Part shown: positions 6,687-13,753 of the stretch, one piece after another
Position numbering within the stretch: the stretch's first letter is position 1
Layout: every line of letters begins with the position of its first letter
From: an uncultured Chloroflexota bacterium
GTDB lineage: Bacteria > Chloroflexota > Limnocylindria > Limnocylindrales > CSP1-4
Reading direction: 5' to 3'
Assembly (NCBI GenBank): GCA_903930745.1
Contig: CAIYZX010000148.1
Span: 1-13,771, forward strand
Length of the DNA: 13,771 nt
Position numbers and translations under genes: made by a program
The notes under the pieces: model-generated
Seen by the model: only the letters and a program-made list of their open reading frames with translations
Told to the model about the DNA's origin: nothing
The model's database searches: none

Positions 6687-6694
6687 CCGGCGTG

Positions 6695-7162
6695 ATGGAT
6701 GACCCTGAAACCCCGCTGACCCCGGAGCGCGTGGTGCACGTGCTGGGCATGGTGCCGCTTGTGCCCGAGGGCGGGTTCGTGGCCGAGACGTGGCGCGACG
6801 CCGGCGCGTCCTCCATCCACTACCTGATGGCGGGTTCCGACGTCTCCGGGCTCCATCGCCTCGCGCACCTGGAGATCTGGGCGTGGCACGCGGGTGCGCC
6901 CGCACGGATGCTGCTCGTGTCGCCGGAGGGCGAGCTCACGGAGCCCGTGCTGGGCGTGGACCTGGCGGCGGGCGAGCGACCGCAGGTCGTGGTGCCGCCG
7001 GGCTGGTGGCAGGCGTGCGAGCCCGCGGGGGACTGGACGCTGGTCTCCACGTTCGTGGCGCCGCCCTACACGGACGACATCGTCACCTTCGAGGGCGGCG
7101 CGGCCCTGGCGCAGCGCTACCCGGCGCACGCGGAGCGGATCCTTCGGCTCGCCCGCGGCTGA
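6695..7162 (+). CDS. Cupin of the DUF985 (Cupin_5) family
   Basis: A 155-residue single-domain cupin. EGGFVAETWR (25-34), the metal-site strand GLHRLAHLEIWAWHAGAP (52-69) and the second motif DLAAGERPQVVVPPGWWQA (89-107) are all typical of DUF985. Probable metal ligands by family comparison are H54, E60 and H65. Some relatives are described as putative sugar epimerases or dioxygenase-like, but the function of most is unknown. It is the only plus-strand gene of the window and is divergent from the AGPS-like/kinase operon with 47 bp between the two starts; shared regulation is possible. The open frame extends upstream to 6326 but that part is antisense to the flavoprotein gene. The ATG at 6695 gives the family-length protein and has a TATGCT box at leaderless distance. 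Confidence 0.85.
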   Translation: MDDPETPLTPERVVHVLGMVPLVPEGGFVAETWRDAGASSIHYLMAGSDVSGLHRLAHLEIWAWHAGAPARMLLVSPEGELTEPVLGVDLAAGERPQVVVPPGWWQACEPAGDWTLVSTFVAPPYTDDIVTFEGGAALAQRYPAHAERILRLARG

Positions 7163-7171
7163 GGCGCCCGG

Positions 7172-7190
7172 CGCGCCCGCCAGGGGCGCG
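7172..7190. terminator. GC hairpin between convergent genes, possible bidirectional terminator
   Basis: CGCGCCC (7172-7178) and GGGCGCG (7184-7190) form a perfect 7-bp stem with a 5-nt loop. It fills the 30-bp space between the cupin stop (7162) and the SCO1664-family stop (7193). There is no T run on either side. Its position between two convergent 3' ends is the main support. Confidence 0.45.
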
Positions 7191-7192
7191 GA

Positions 7193-8062
7193 TCAGACCG
7201 GGGGCCAGGGGAGCGCGGGGCGGCGCGGGTCCGGCTGCGGGAAGACACCCGCCTCGATGAGCCGGTCCAGGCGGCGGCGCGTGGCGGTGACCTCGATCCT
7301 GTCCAGGAGCCCTCCAAGCGTCTCGCCGAGGGCCGCGTCCAGCCCGGCCCGGAGCTCATGCAGGACGGCCAGCTCCTCGTCCGCGAACGGCTGCCCGCGC
7401 CACGCCCAGAGCACCGTGCGCAGCTTGGGGACCGGCGAGAAGGTCACGCCGTGGTCCACGCCGTACACGTGACCGCCATTGACCACCACCAGGTGGCCCG
7501 CCTTGCGGTCCGTGTTGTTCACGGCGGCGTCGAAGACCGCCATCGGCCGCAGGACCGGGTCCTCGCCAACGACCAGCGCCACGGGGTCTGCCGCCGGGTC
7601 CGCGCGGATCCAGAGCTGGACCATCCCCTCGCCATACTCGCCGTCACGCAGCACGGTGGGGGGGACGAGGTTCCACGGGGTGGCCCGGGACGTCTCGAAG
7701 GCGGCCACCTCGCGGCGGGCCAGCGTGCCGTCCGGGAAGTCCACCAGCGGCCGCTCGCCGGCGACGGGCTTGTAGATGCAGGCGGCCTCCAGCCCGTCGA
7801 GGCGGGCCACGCCCAGGAGCGCGTTGTTCGTGGAGGCGGAGAGCAGGCCCACCAGCTCCACGGTCCCGTGCGCCAGCAGCGCCAGCGCCGTCTCCACCGC
7901 GAGCACGGGCATGGGCAGGCCCAGCTCGTCGATCGCGTGGCGCTCGTCAACCTCGGCCTCGTCGGCCTCGTCGTCAACGTCCAGCTCGGCGTCCGGATCG
8001 GGCGCCCCGTCGTCCTCGGTCTCCGGCCCGGCATCGTCCGGACGATCCCCGGCCTCGCGCAT
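7193..8062 (-). CDS. SCO1664 family protein (PI3/PI4-kinase-like fold)
   Basis: A 289-residue member of the SCO1664 family (TIGR03843), which is distantly related to phosphatidylinositol 3-/4-kinases and HipA-like kinases. Visible kinase-like residues are K98 in CIYKPV (ATP lysine position), D178 and the catalytic-loop-like VNNTDRKAGH (181-190), and D203 in YGVDHG at the place of the metal-binding DFG. The family is usually uncharacterised. Residues 1-46 are an acidic, probably disordered tail with about 20 Asp/Glu that is not needed for the fold. It starts 11 bp after the DUF3090 stop with no clear Shine-Dalgarno sequence, so it is probably cotranslated. In Actinomycetota this pair often sits with a histidine phosphatase (TIGR03848) and mshC; neither is present here. 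Family call sure, activity unproven. Confidence 0.88.
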   Translation of the reverse strand: MREAGDRPDDAGPETEDDGAPDPDAELDVDDEADEAEVDERHAIDELGLPMPVLAVETALALLAHGTVELVGLLSASTNNALLGVARLDGLEAACIYKPVAGERPLVDFPDGTLARREVAAFETSRATPWNLVPPTVLRDGEYGEGMVQLWIRADPAADPVALVVGEDPVLRPMAVFDAAVNNTDRKAGHLVVVNGGHVYGVDHGVTFSPVPKLRTVLWAWRGQPFADEELAVLHELRAGLDAALGETLGGLLDRIEVTATRRRLDRLIEAGVFPQPDPRRPALPWPPV

Positions 8063-8073
8063 CGGCCGCGCCG

Positions 8074-8643
8074 TCAGTTCAGGAGGGTGCCGTGGCTGTG
8101 CCCGTTGCGGCGCGGGCAGAGGTGGCCCTGCGGGTCCAGCGGCTGGCCGCAGAGCGGGCAGGGCGGCCTGCCGGACGCGATGATCCGCAGCGCCCGGGCG
8201 ATGAACTCGCGCGCGTACCGCGGCGTGATCCGGACGCGGACGAGATCCGGCCCGTCGTCGTCCTCGGTGTCGTCCTCCTCGGGGTCGTAGTCCTCGTCGT
8301 CCACGATCTCGCGAGCCTCGAGGACCACCAGGTCGTCGGCGGTGTCCCAGCCCAGCGACAGGGTCCCGGCGCGGAAGACCTCGTTCAGCGGCTCGTCCAG
8401 CGCGGCCGTGTCGCCCACGAGGTCCGGGACGTCCTCCGCGCCCTCGATGCCACGGCGGACCAGCTCGTCCAGCAGGTCGCCCAGGCGGTCCGCGAGCGCC
8501 GCCACCTGGAGCTTCTCCAGGGAGACCGAGACCACCCGCGCGCCCTCGCGGACCTGCAGGAAGAACGTCCGGGCGCCGGGCTGGCCCACGGTGCCGGACA
8601 CGAACCGGTCCGGATGGTCGAAGAGATGTCGTCTGCGTGCCAT
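8074..8643 (-). CDS. DUF3090 family protein with C-terminal zinc ribbon
   Basis: A 189-residue DUF3090 protein (TIGR03847). The N-terminal half has the family pattern DRFVSGTVGQPGARTFFLQ (12-30) and VSLEKLQVAALADRL (40-54). The C-terminus holds a zinc-ribbon-like cluster CPLCGQPLDPQGHLCPRRNGH (C162, C165, C176 and H181 or a nearby His as ligands). Between them, residues 114-131 are a very acidic insert of Asp and Glu, probably a flexible loop. The function is unknown; the family almost always sits next to SCO1664-like proteins, as here, implying a shared task. No Shine-Dalgarno sequence precedes the ATG at 8643. A TACCTT box 9 nt upstream suggests a leaderless start. The 64-bp gap to the molybdoenzyme stop leaves room for this promoter. 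Confidence 0.9.
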   Translation of the reverse strand: MARRRHLFDHPDRFVSGTVGQPGARTFFLQVREGARVVSVSLEKLQVAALADRLGDLLDELVRRGIEGAEDVPDLVGDTAALDEPLNEVFRAGTLSLGWDTADDLVVLEAREIVDDEDYDPEEDDTEDDDGPDLVRVRITPRYAREFIARALRIIASGRPPCPLCGQPLDPQGHLCPRRNGHSHGTLLN

Positions 8644-8652
8644 GAGGGCGTC

Positions 8653-8658
8653 AAGGTA
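8653..8658 (-). promoter_or_regulatory. Possible -10 box of the DUF3090-SCO1664 operon
   Basis: TACCTT on the minus strand, 9 nt before the DUF3090 ATG, matches TANNNT. No -35 box is seen. It is listed because the gene has no Shine-Dalgarno sequence and two other genes of the window show the same layout; taken alone it is weak. Confidence 0.25.
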
Positions 8659-8707
8659 CCCGAACTTGCGGAGGGACGAGGGGTTGGGCGGCGACGGCGA
8701 GCCGCGC

Positions 8708-10378
8708 TCAGATCACGTTCACGGCGATGGCGTGGTGGCCCCGGGCGCCGTCCGGGTCCGGCGGCGTGAACCGGTCCTCCTGGACCGTGCCGGTGCCGTC
8801 CGTGGCGCGCACCCGGATGGTGTGGCGCCCAACGGCCAGGTCCGCGGCCAGCTTCCACTGGACCCACGTCTGCGGGCCGATGGCGCCGGCGAGGATCGCG
8901 TCCTGCCAGGGCCCGTCGTCCAGCGCCACCTCCACGCGGGAGATGCCCCGGTCCGGCGCCCAGGCCACGCCGCCGATGGCCACCGTGCCGGCGGGGACGC
9001 TCGCACCCTCGCGCGGGGTGTCGATGCGGGACTGCGTCAGGATGGGTGCCTCCTTGGCCCAGCCGCGGGGGACCCAGTAGGCGTCGAAGGCCTCGAGGGT
9101 GGTGAGCTCGATGTCCGAGAGCCACTTGGTGGCGGACACGTAGCCGTACAGGCCCGGGACGATGAGGCGGGCGGGGAACCCGTGGCGCGCGGGGAGCGGC
9201 TCGCCGTTCATGGCCACCGCGATCAAGGCATCGCGCTCGCGCTCCGGGGCCGTGACCCAGGCCGTGGGGAAGCCCGCGGTCCAGCCGTCCACGCTCCGCG
9301 GCACGATCTGCGTGGCGCCGTCCCTGACGCCCGCCAGCTCCAGCACGTCCGTCAGGCGGACGCCGGTCCAGCGCGCGTTGCCGATGAGCCTTCCGCCCAC
9401 CTCGTTGGAGACGCAGGCGATGGTCACGTAGCGCTCGACCAGCGGCATGGCCACCAGCTCGTCGAAGGTGAGCGTGACCTCGCGCTCCACCATGCCGTGG
9501 ATGCGCAGCTGCCAGGTGTCCAGGTTCACCGCGGGCGTGACCAGCGCGGTGTCGATCTGGTAGAAGTCCTCGTTCGGTGTGACCAGCGGCGAGATGCCGT
9601 CCAGCGCGAAGGCGTCGTCCGGTGAAGGGCTGGCTGCCGGGTCAACGGCCTGCGGGATCACGTGCGCGGTGCCCGGGGCGCCGGTGGCTCCGGGCGTCGT
9701 TCCATCGCCGCCGCTCACCACGGCGGCGGCGCCGTCCGCGCGGGCGCCCAGGATGGCGCGGCCGATGGAGAAGCCTCCCACCGAGGCGAGCGCGACGACG
9801 CCGGCGCGGGCGAGGAAGCGGCGACGGACGCCGTCCGTGGCGGAGGCTCCACTGGCGGACGGCTCGCCTCGCGGCGTGGCCCAGGCCCGCAGGATCAGCA
9901 GCGTCTGCATCCCCACGCCGCCCTGGAGGATGGCGGAGAGGACCACGAGCGTGGACTGGGCGTCCGCCTGGCGGAGTCCCGCGAGGGCGCCCACGATCCC
10001 CAGGGCGCCGATGCCCACCGAGGCGGGGACGTCGCTCCGGCGCGCGGCGAGACCGATGAGGGCGCCCGCTCCGAGGACCACGGCGGCCACGAGGACCTGC
10101 AGGACCGGCTTGTCCCACTGGCCCAGGAGGCCAACGACCACCTCCTTCGTCCCGGGCGGGGCGAGGTCGATGACGGCGGCGCCAACGGCCGAGACGGGGG
10201 AGGGGGCACCCGGCAGGAGGGCCGCGACGAGCTCGCCGGTGGCGAGGGCCGCGGCGGCCGCGACGACGCCCGAGAGCGCGGCATGGCGCCCGGAAGGGGC
10301 CGGCAGGGGCGGCTCCGGCGCCGGGGGTTCCGGCACCGGTATGGACGGCTGGGTGGGGGACGCGGTGGGGTCGCTCAT
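8708..10378 (-). CDS. Membrane-anchored sulfite-oxidase-type molybdopterin oxidoreductase
   Basis: A 556-residue protein. Residues 1-30 are Pro-rich. Four hydrophobic helices follow at about 33-56, 92-112, 119-137 and 142-164. A linker then carries RRRFL (185-189), a twin-arginine motif, directly before a fifth hydrophobic segment (191-210). Next come a Ser/Gly/Pro linker (about 215-260) and the molybdopterin domain (about 265-440). The Mo-coordinating cysteine is C322 in VTIACVSNEVGG; HGFPARLIVPG (399-409) is the usual pterin-contact segment. The C-terminal 110 residues are the Ig-like Mo-cofactor dimerisation domain (SRVEVALDDGPW). The family oxidises or reduces small oxyanions or oxidised sulfur groups (sulfite oxidase, MsrP); the substrate here is unknown. 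The catalytic part should face outside the membrane. It lies 43 bp after the ABC permease gene with no terminator seen, so it is probably the last gene of the NEW3-ABC operon. A weak AGGGTGA precedes the ATG. Confidence 0.9.
   Translation of the reverse strand: MSDPTASPTQPSIPVPEPPAPEPPLPAPSGRHAALSGVVAAAAALATGELVAALLPGAPSPVSAVGAAVIDLAPPGTKEVVVGLLGQWDKPVLQVLVAAVVLGAGALIGLAARRSDVPASVGIGALGIVGALAGLRQADAQSTLVVLSAILQGGVGMQTLLILRAWATPRGEPSASGASATDGVRRRFLARAGVVALASVGGFSIGRAILGARADGAAAVVSGGDGTTPGATGAPGTAHVIPQAVDPAASPSPDDAFALDGISPLVTPNEDFYQIDTALVTPAVNLDTWQLRIHGMVEREVTLTFDELVAMPLVERYVTIACVSNEVGGRLIGNARWTGVRLTDVLELAGVRDGATQIVPRSVDGWTAGFPTAWVTAPERERDALIAVAMNGEPLPARHGFPARLIVPGLYGYVSATKWLSDIELTTLEAFDAYWVPRGWAKEAPILTQSRIDTPREGASVPAGTVAIGGVAWAPDRGISRVEVALDDGPWQDAILAGAIGPQTWVQWKLAADLAVGRHTIRVRATDGTGTVQEDRFTPPDPDGARGHHAIAVNVI
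9734..9832 (-). other. Internal twin-arginine (Tat) signal in the molybdoenzyme
   Basis: Residues 183-215 read like a Tat signal placed after four transmembrane helices: R185-R186-R187-F188-L189, then a moderately hydrophobic, Gly/Ala-rich segment (191-210). The consensus is (S/T)RRxFLK. Four preceding helices put this motif on the cytoplasmic side, as required for Tat recognition, and the folded Mo-cofactor domain follows it. The actinobacterial Rieske protein QcrA is the known precedent for this Sec-then-Tat layout. Confidence 0.65.
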
Positions 10379-10421
10379 GACTTCACCCTGTGGTTCGTCC
10401 GAGCGACCCCATTGGATCGCG

Positions 10422-11444
10422 CTAGGCGCGAACTTCCTGCCTGAGGAAGAGCACGTACGCCAGCGCGAACATCGCCACGGTCAGGGCGACCAGCAGCACG
10501 ATCTGCGGCCAGACCAGCAGGATGGACTGGTCCAGCGTGAGCAGGGACGGCAGCGCCTCCTGGGAGGAGACGTACTGGCCCAGGTTCGTGGCGCCCAGGA
10601 CCGTCTTCGTGGCGGGGTTCATCACCGCCTGGACGACGTCCTGGTAGAGCGTGGCCGGCGAGATCCGGAGGAACAGCGCCGACGCGGTGGTGGAGGCGAA
10701 GTAGTCCTGCGCGGTCCCGGACGTGTTGGCCGGGAAGATCACGTTGGCGATGATCGGCAGGAGGAGCTGGCCGAAGAACGCGAGGCCCAGCCACGTGCCG
10801 AAGCCCACGAGGGCCGCCGTGGCGGCACCGCGGACCACGACCGAGAGCAGGAGCGCGAACGCCAGCCAGAACGAGGCGTACAGCACGGTGGCCGCGAGCC
10901 AGACGATGACCCGGGCGATCTCCTCCGGGGAGGGGACGATGCCCAGGCGGACCATCGCGATCGCCGAGATGAGCAGGACCAGGACGCCCAGCATCAGGCT
11001 GATCACTGCGATCCCGCCCACGAACTTGCCGTTGACGATGTCGTCGCGGTGGATGGGCGCGGACAGGAGGCGCGAGAGCGTGCCCTGCTGGCGCTCCACG
11101 TTGATCGCATCGAAGCCGAACGCGATGCCCACGAGGGGCACGAGGAGGCCGGCCAGGAACACAGCGGTGAGGCTCATCGCGCTCTTGCTGCCCGCCACGA
11201 AGACGGCCAGGAAGAGCGCCTTGGCCCCGGAGACCTCCGGTGCCGCCGCGCTGATGTCGCTGGAGATGAAGTACATCGGGAAGATCGCGGCCATGCCCAC
11301 CACCACGAGCAGGACGAGGAAGCGTGTGCTCTCGAGGTGGTCCGCGAGCTCCTTGGCGGCGATCGTCCGCCAGCCGCCGGACGGTGCCTTCTCGGCGCGC
11401 CGGGCTGCGGCCACGGACGCACGGGTGTCAGCGGGCGCGGCCAT
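10422..11444 (-). CDS. ABC-2 type transporter permease
   Basis: A 340-residue polytopic membrane protein of the ABC-2 permease group. The first helix lies at about 40-60 and is followed by an extracytoplasmic stretch. Further helices lie at about 90-112, 145-170, 182-205, 208-230 and 316-336. Between helices 2 and 3 is the cytoplasmic coupling segment INVERQQGTLSRLLSAPIHR, typical of exporters of this type. It pairs with the ATPase encoded just upstream: the ATG at 11444 lies inside the ATPase gene (17-bp overlap), and GGAGG (11451-11455) precedes it by 6 nt. No periplasmic binding protein is encoded nearby, which fits an exporter. The substrate is unknown; similar permeases occur with NEW3-domain proteins, and NosY of the nitrous oxide reductase system is a distant relative. 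Confidence 0.87.
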   Translation of the reverse strand: MAAPADTRASVAAARRAEKAPSGGWRTIAAKELADHLESTRFLVLLVVVGMAAIFPMYFISSDISAAAPEVSGAKALFLAVFVAGSKSAMSLTAVFLAGLLVPLVGIAFGFDAINVERQQGTLSRLLSAPIHRDDIVNGKFVGGIAVISLMLGVLVLLISAIAMVRLGIVPSPEEIARVIVWLAATVLYASFWLAFALLLSVVVRGAATAALVGFGTWLGLAFFGQLLLPIIANVIFPANTSGTAQDYFASTTASALFLRISPATLYQDVVQAVMNPATKTVLGATNLGQYVSSQEALPSLLTLDQSILLVWPQIVLLVALTVAMFALAYVLFLRQEVRA

Positions 11445-12564
11445 CGGTGCCCTCCGGGACGTACTTGCGATAGAGGTCCAGCAGGTCCGTGCCGCGCCTG
11501 CGCAGGTGCGTCAGCGTGAGGCCGGCCCCGGCGAGGGCGGTGGCCAGCGGGGCCGTGACGTCCTGCGACGCCGCGACCACGCGGAGACGCTCCTCGTGGT
11601 GGTCCGTGGTGACGGACGTGACGCCCGGGACGGCGAGGGCCACGGCGTCGATCGCGGACGGCAGCCCTTCGATCGCCACCTCGAGCTCCACGGCCGTGCT
11701 GCTGCCCGCGGCCAGCTCGGCGAGCGGCCCCGCCGCCACCAGCTTGCCCGCGGAGAAGAAGCCCACCCGGTCGCACAGGCTCTGGACCTGGCCAAGGATG
11801 TGCGAACTCAGCATCACCGTCAGGTTGCGCTCCGCGACGAGGCGGCGGAGCATCGCGAGCAGCTCCTCCACGCCCGCCGGGTCGATGGCGATGGTGGGCT
11901 CGTCCAGGATCAGGACGCTCGGGTTCTTGACCAGCGCGTCGGCGATGCCAAGGCGCTGCTTCATGCCGCGCGAGTACGCGGAGGTCTTCTTGTCGGCGGC
12001 GTCCTCGAGGCGGACCTCGTGGAGCAGCTCGTTGATCCGGCTCTCCGCCTCGGAGCGGGGGATCCCGTTCAGCTTGGCGGTGTAGCTCAGGTTCTCGCGG
12101 CCGGTGAGGCCCGGGTAGAAGCCCACGGCATCGGGCAGGTAGCCCACGACGCGCTTCACCGCGAGCGGCTCACGCTGCGGGTCCAGGCCCACGACCCGGA
12201 CCACGCCCTTGGTGGGCTCGGTGAGCCCCAGGAGCATGAGCACGGTGGTCGTCTTGCCGGCACCGTTGGGTCCCAGCAGGCCGAAGACCTCGCCGCGGCG
12301 GATGGTCAGGTCCAGGCGGTCCACCGCGGTGAACTGGCCGTACTTCTTGGTGAGGTGGCGCGCGACGATCACGGCGTCCTCGGGGACGTCCGCGAGCACC
12401 TCGGCGGCGGTCACCCGTCGCCTGGTCCGCGGCGCATCCTCGGGGCGCTGGCTGGGGCGGCCGTCATCGGGGCGGCTGGCCGGCTTGGCCTCCCGCCCGA
12501 CATGGCTCCCGCGTCGCGCGACCCCCCGCCGCCCCTCGGGCGACGGCGTTCGCTCGTCGGTCAT
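11428..12564 (-). CDS. ABC transporter ATP-binding protein
   Basis: A 378-residue nucleotide-binding subunit. Residues 1-60 are a charged, Arg/Pro-rich, probably disordered extension. The ABC domain follows: Walker A GPNGAGKTT (98-106), the YLPD segment at the Q-loop (142-145, no glutamine, as often in CcmA-type ATPases), signature YSRGMKQR (197-204), Walker B VLILDEPT (217-224) and switch histidine H255 in SSHIL. The last 90 residues form the small C-terminal domain seen in such ATPases (ending LLDLYRKYV). It powers the permease encoded immediately downstream with a 17-bp overlap. The frame is open to an ATG at 12612, but that would overlap the NEW3 gene by 44 bp. The ATG at 12564 comes 4 nt after the NEW3 stop and is preferred, although its ribosome binding site is weak and it probably depends on coupling. 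Confidence 0.9.
   Translation of the reverse strand: MTDERTPSPEGRRGVARRGSHVGREAKPASRPDDGRPSQRPEDAPRTRRRVTAAEVLADVPEDAVIVARHLTKKYGQFTAVDRLDLTIRRGEVFGLLGPNGAGKTTTVLMLLGLTEPTKGVVRVVGLDPQREPLAVKRVVGYLPDAVGFYPGLTGRENLSYTAKLNGIPRSEAESRINELLHEVRLEDAADKKTSAYSRGMKQRLGIADALVKNPSVLILDEPTIAIDPAGVEELLAMLRRLVAERNLTVMLSSHILGQVQSLCDRVGFFSAGKLVAAGPLAELAAGSSTAVELEVAIEGLPSAIDAVALAVPGVTSVTTDHHEERLRVVAASQDVTAPLATALAGAGLTLTHLRRRGTDLLDLYRKYVPEGTDGRAR
11451..11455 (-). promoter_or_regulatory. Ribosome binding site of the ABC permease inside the ATPase gene
   Basis: GGAGG lies 6 nt before the permease ATG at 11444 and within the end of the ATPase gene. It supports the overlapping start and tightly coupled production of both transporter subunits. 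Confidence 0.65.
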
Positions 12565-12568
12565 GGGG

Positions 12569-13753
12569 TTACCGCCGACCGTACGTCCGGAAGACCCAGA
12601 AGAGGCCCGCAAAGACGGCCGCGATCAGCGCGATGCCCGCGATCCACCAGAACGTGGGGGTCTCCACGCGCACGCGGATGGCCACGTCGTCCGACGCGTC
12701 CGCGTTCTTGACCGTGATCGTCATCTCGTAGTCGCCGGTGATGGCGTCGCCGGACGGGACGATCTTGGCCGTGACGGTCGCGGTGTCGCCGGGGGCGATG
12801 GTGTCGATCGTCTCCGGGTCGAAGGTGACCTTCCAGCCCGTGGGGGCGGACGCGGAAGGCGTGACGGCCGTGATGGGCGACGTGCCGGAGTTCACGACGG
12901 AGATGGTCATCGTCTTCTCGGTGCCGGCGTTGGCGGTGGTCGAGAGGACGCCGTCCGGCGTGCTGGCGGTGAGCTTGTAGGAGCCCGTGATGGTGATCTG
13001 CATGTCCGTGGTCACGGTGCGGCCGCCGCCGGTCAGGATGGCCTGCACCGGGTACTGGCCCGCCGTGGCGTCTGCCGGCGGCGTGACCGAGACGCTGAGC
13101 GTGTTGGTGCCGCCGGACGGGACGTTGATCGTGGTGGCGTTCGCGGCAGCCTGCGGCTTTGCATTGACGGTCCAGCCGTCCGGGCCCTTGGCGTCCAGCG
13201 AGAAGGTGATGTCCTCCGCCGTGGTGTTCTTCGCGGTGAGCGTGAACGTGAAGGCGGTGGAGGAGGAGCCCTTGAGCTCCGGGAAGTCGCTCTTGAGGGT
13301 GACGTCGCCCGCGGCGTTGGTGTCAACGGTCACGGACAGGGCGAGCGTGGAGGTCTGGCCGCCCTGCTGGCCCACGATGGTGAAGGACTTGGCGCTGGCC
13401 GTGGCGTCCGCCGGGATGTCCAGGTCGAACTGGACGGTGGCGGGCTTGTCCGCGGTGACGTAGGCGCTGGTCACGGTGGCGCCGCCGCCGTGGAACCGGG
13501 GGTTCCACTCCTTGGGGGCGGTGGTGGAGAGCTTCACCTCGCCCGCGGTGCCGCTGGCGATGGTGACCGAGAAGGACGGCGTGCTGCCCGGCGTGACGCT
13601 GATGCCAGGGAACTGGGTGGTGACGCTGAGGGGGTCTGCGGCGGCGGCGAGCGGTGCGAGGGGGCCTGCAACGACCCCGAGCAGGCCGAGGAGCAGGAGG
13701 GTCCGGACGACGAGGCGAGTGCGACCCGTACGACCGGGAGCGCGATCCGACAT
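12569..13753 (-). CDS. Secreted NEW3-domain protein with C-terminal membrane anchor
   Basis: A 394-residue exported protein. Residues 1-38 are a Sec signal peptide with a basic start and a Leu/Val/Ala core, probably cut after AAA. The mature part consists of three Ig-like beta-sandwich repeats (about 42-145, 150-252, 258-362). Each has the NEW3/COG1470 pattern of a polar 'GW.V' strand and a Pro-Ala-Gly turn ('P.GWKV', 'PPADATAGQYPV', 'GD..TVTAKIVP'). Residues 368-388 are one transmembrane helix, followed by the cytoplasmic tail RTYGRR. The domains would stand outside the cell on this anchor. The ATG at 13753 has GGAG 6 nt upstream. It is the first gene of the cluster, 4 bp before the ATPase gene, and may bind the transported substrate or a partner of the exporter. 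This role is inferred; the NEW3 domain has no proven ligand. Confidence 0.88.
   Translation of the reverse strand: MSDRAPGRTGRTRLVVRTLLLLGLLGVVAGPLAPLAAAADPLSVTTQFPGISVTPGSTPSFSVTIASGTAGEVKLSTTAPKEWNPRFHGGGATVTSAYVTADKPATVQFDLDIPADATASAKSFTIVGQQGGQTSTLALSVTVDTNAAGDVTLKSDFPELKGSSSTAFTFTLTAKNTTAEDITFSLDAKGPDGWTVNAKPQAAANATTINVPSGGTNTLSVSVTPPADATAGQYPVQAILTGGGRTVTTDMQITITGSYKLTASTPDGVLSTTANAGTEKTMTISVVNSGTSPITAVTPSASAPTGWKVTFDPETIDTIAPGDTATVTAKIVPSGDAITGDYEMTITVKNADASDDVAIRVRVETPTFWWIAGIALIAAVFAGLFWVFRTYGRR

Noticed and set aside
12565..12612. Upstream ATG at 12612 for the ABC ATPase
   Set aside because: It would overlap the end of the NEW3 gene by 44 bp and add 16 residues with no similarity to the domain.
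9579..12711. Two plus-strand frames of about 650 codons (9579-11519 and 10723-12711)
   Set aside because: They lie opposite the molybdoenzyme, permease and ATPase genes, overlap each other and show no recognisable motifs.
13033..13508. Repetitive frames suggesting a repeat protein or array in the NEW3 gene
   Set aside because: They are shadow frames caused by the Thr/Ala/Gly-rich beta repeats of the NEW3 protein; no DNA tandem array is present.
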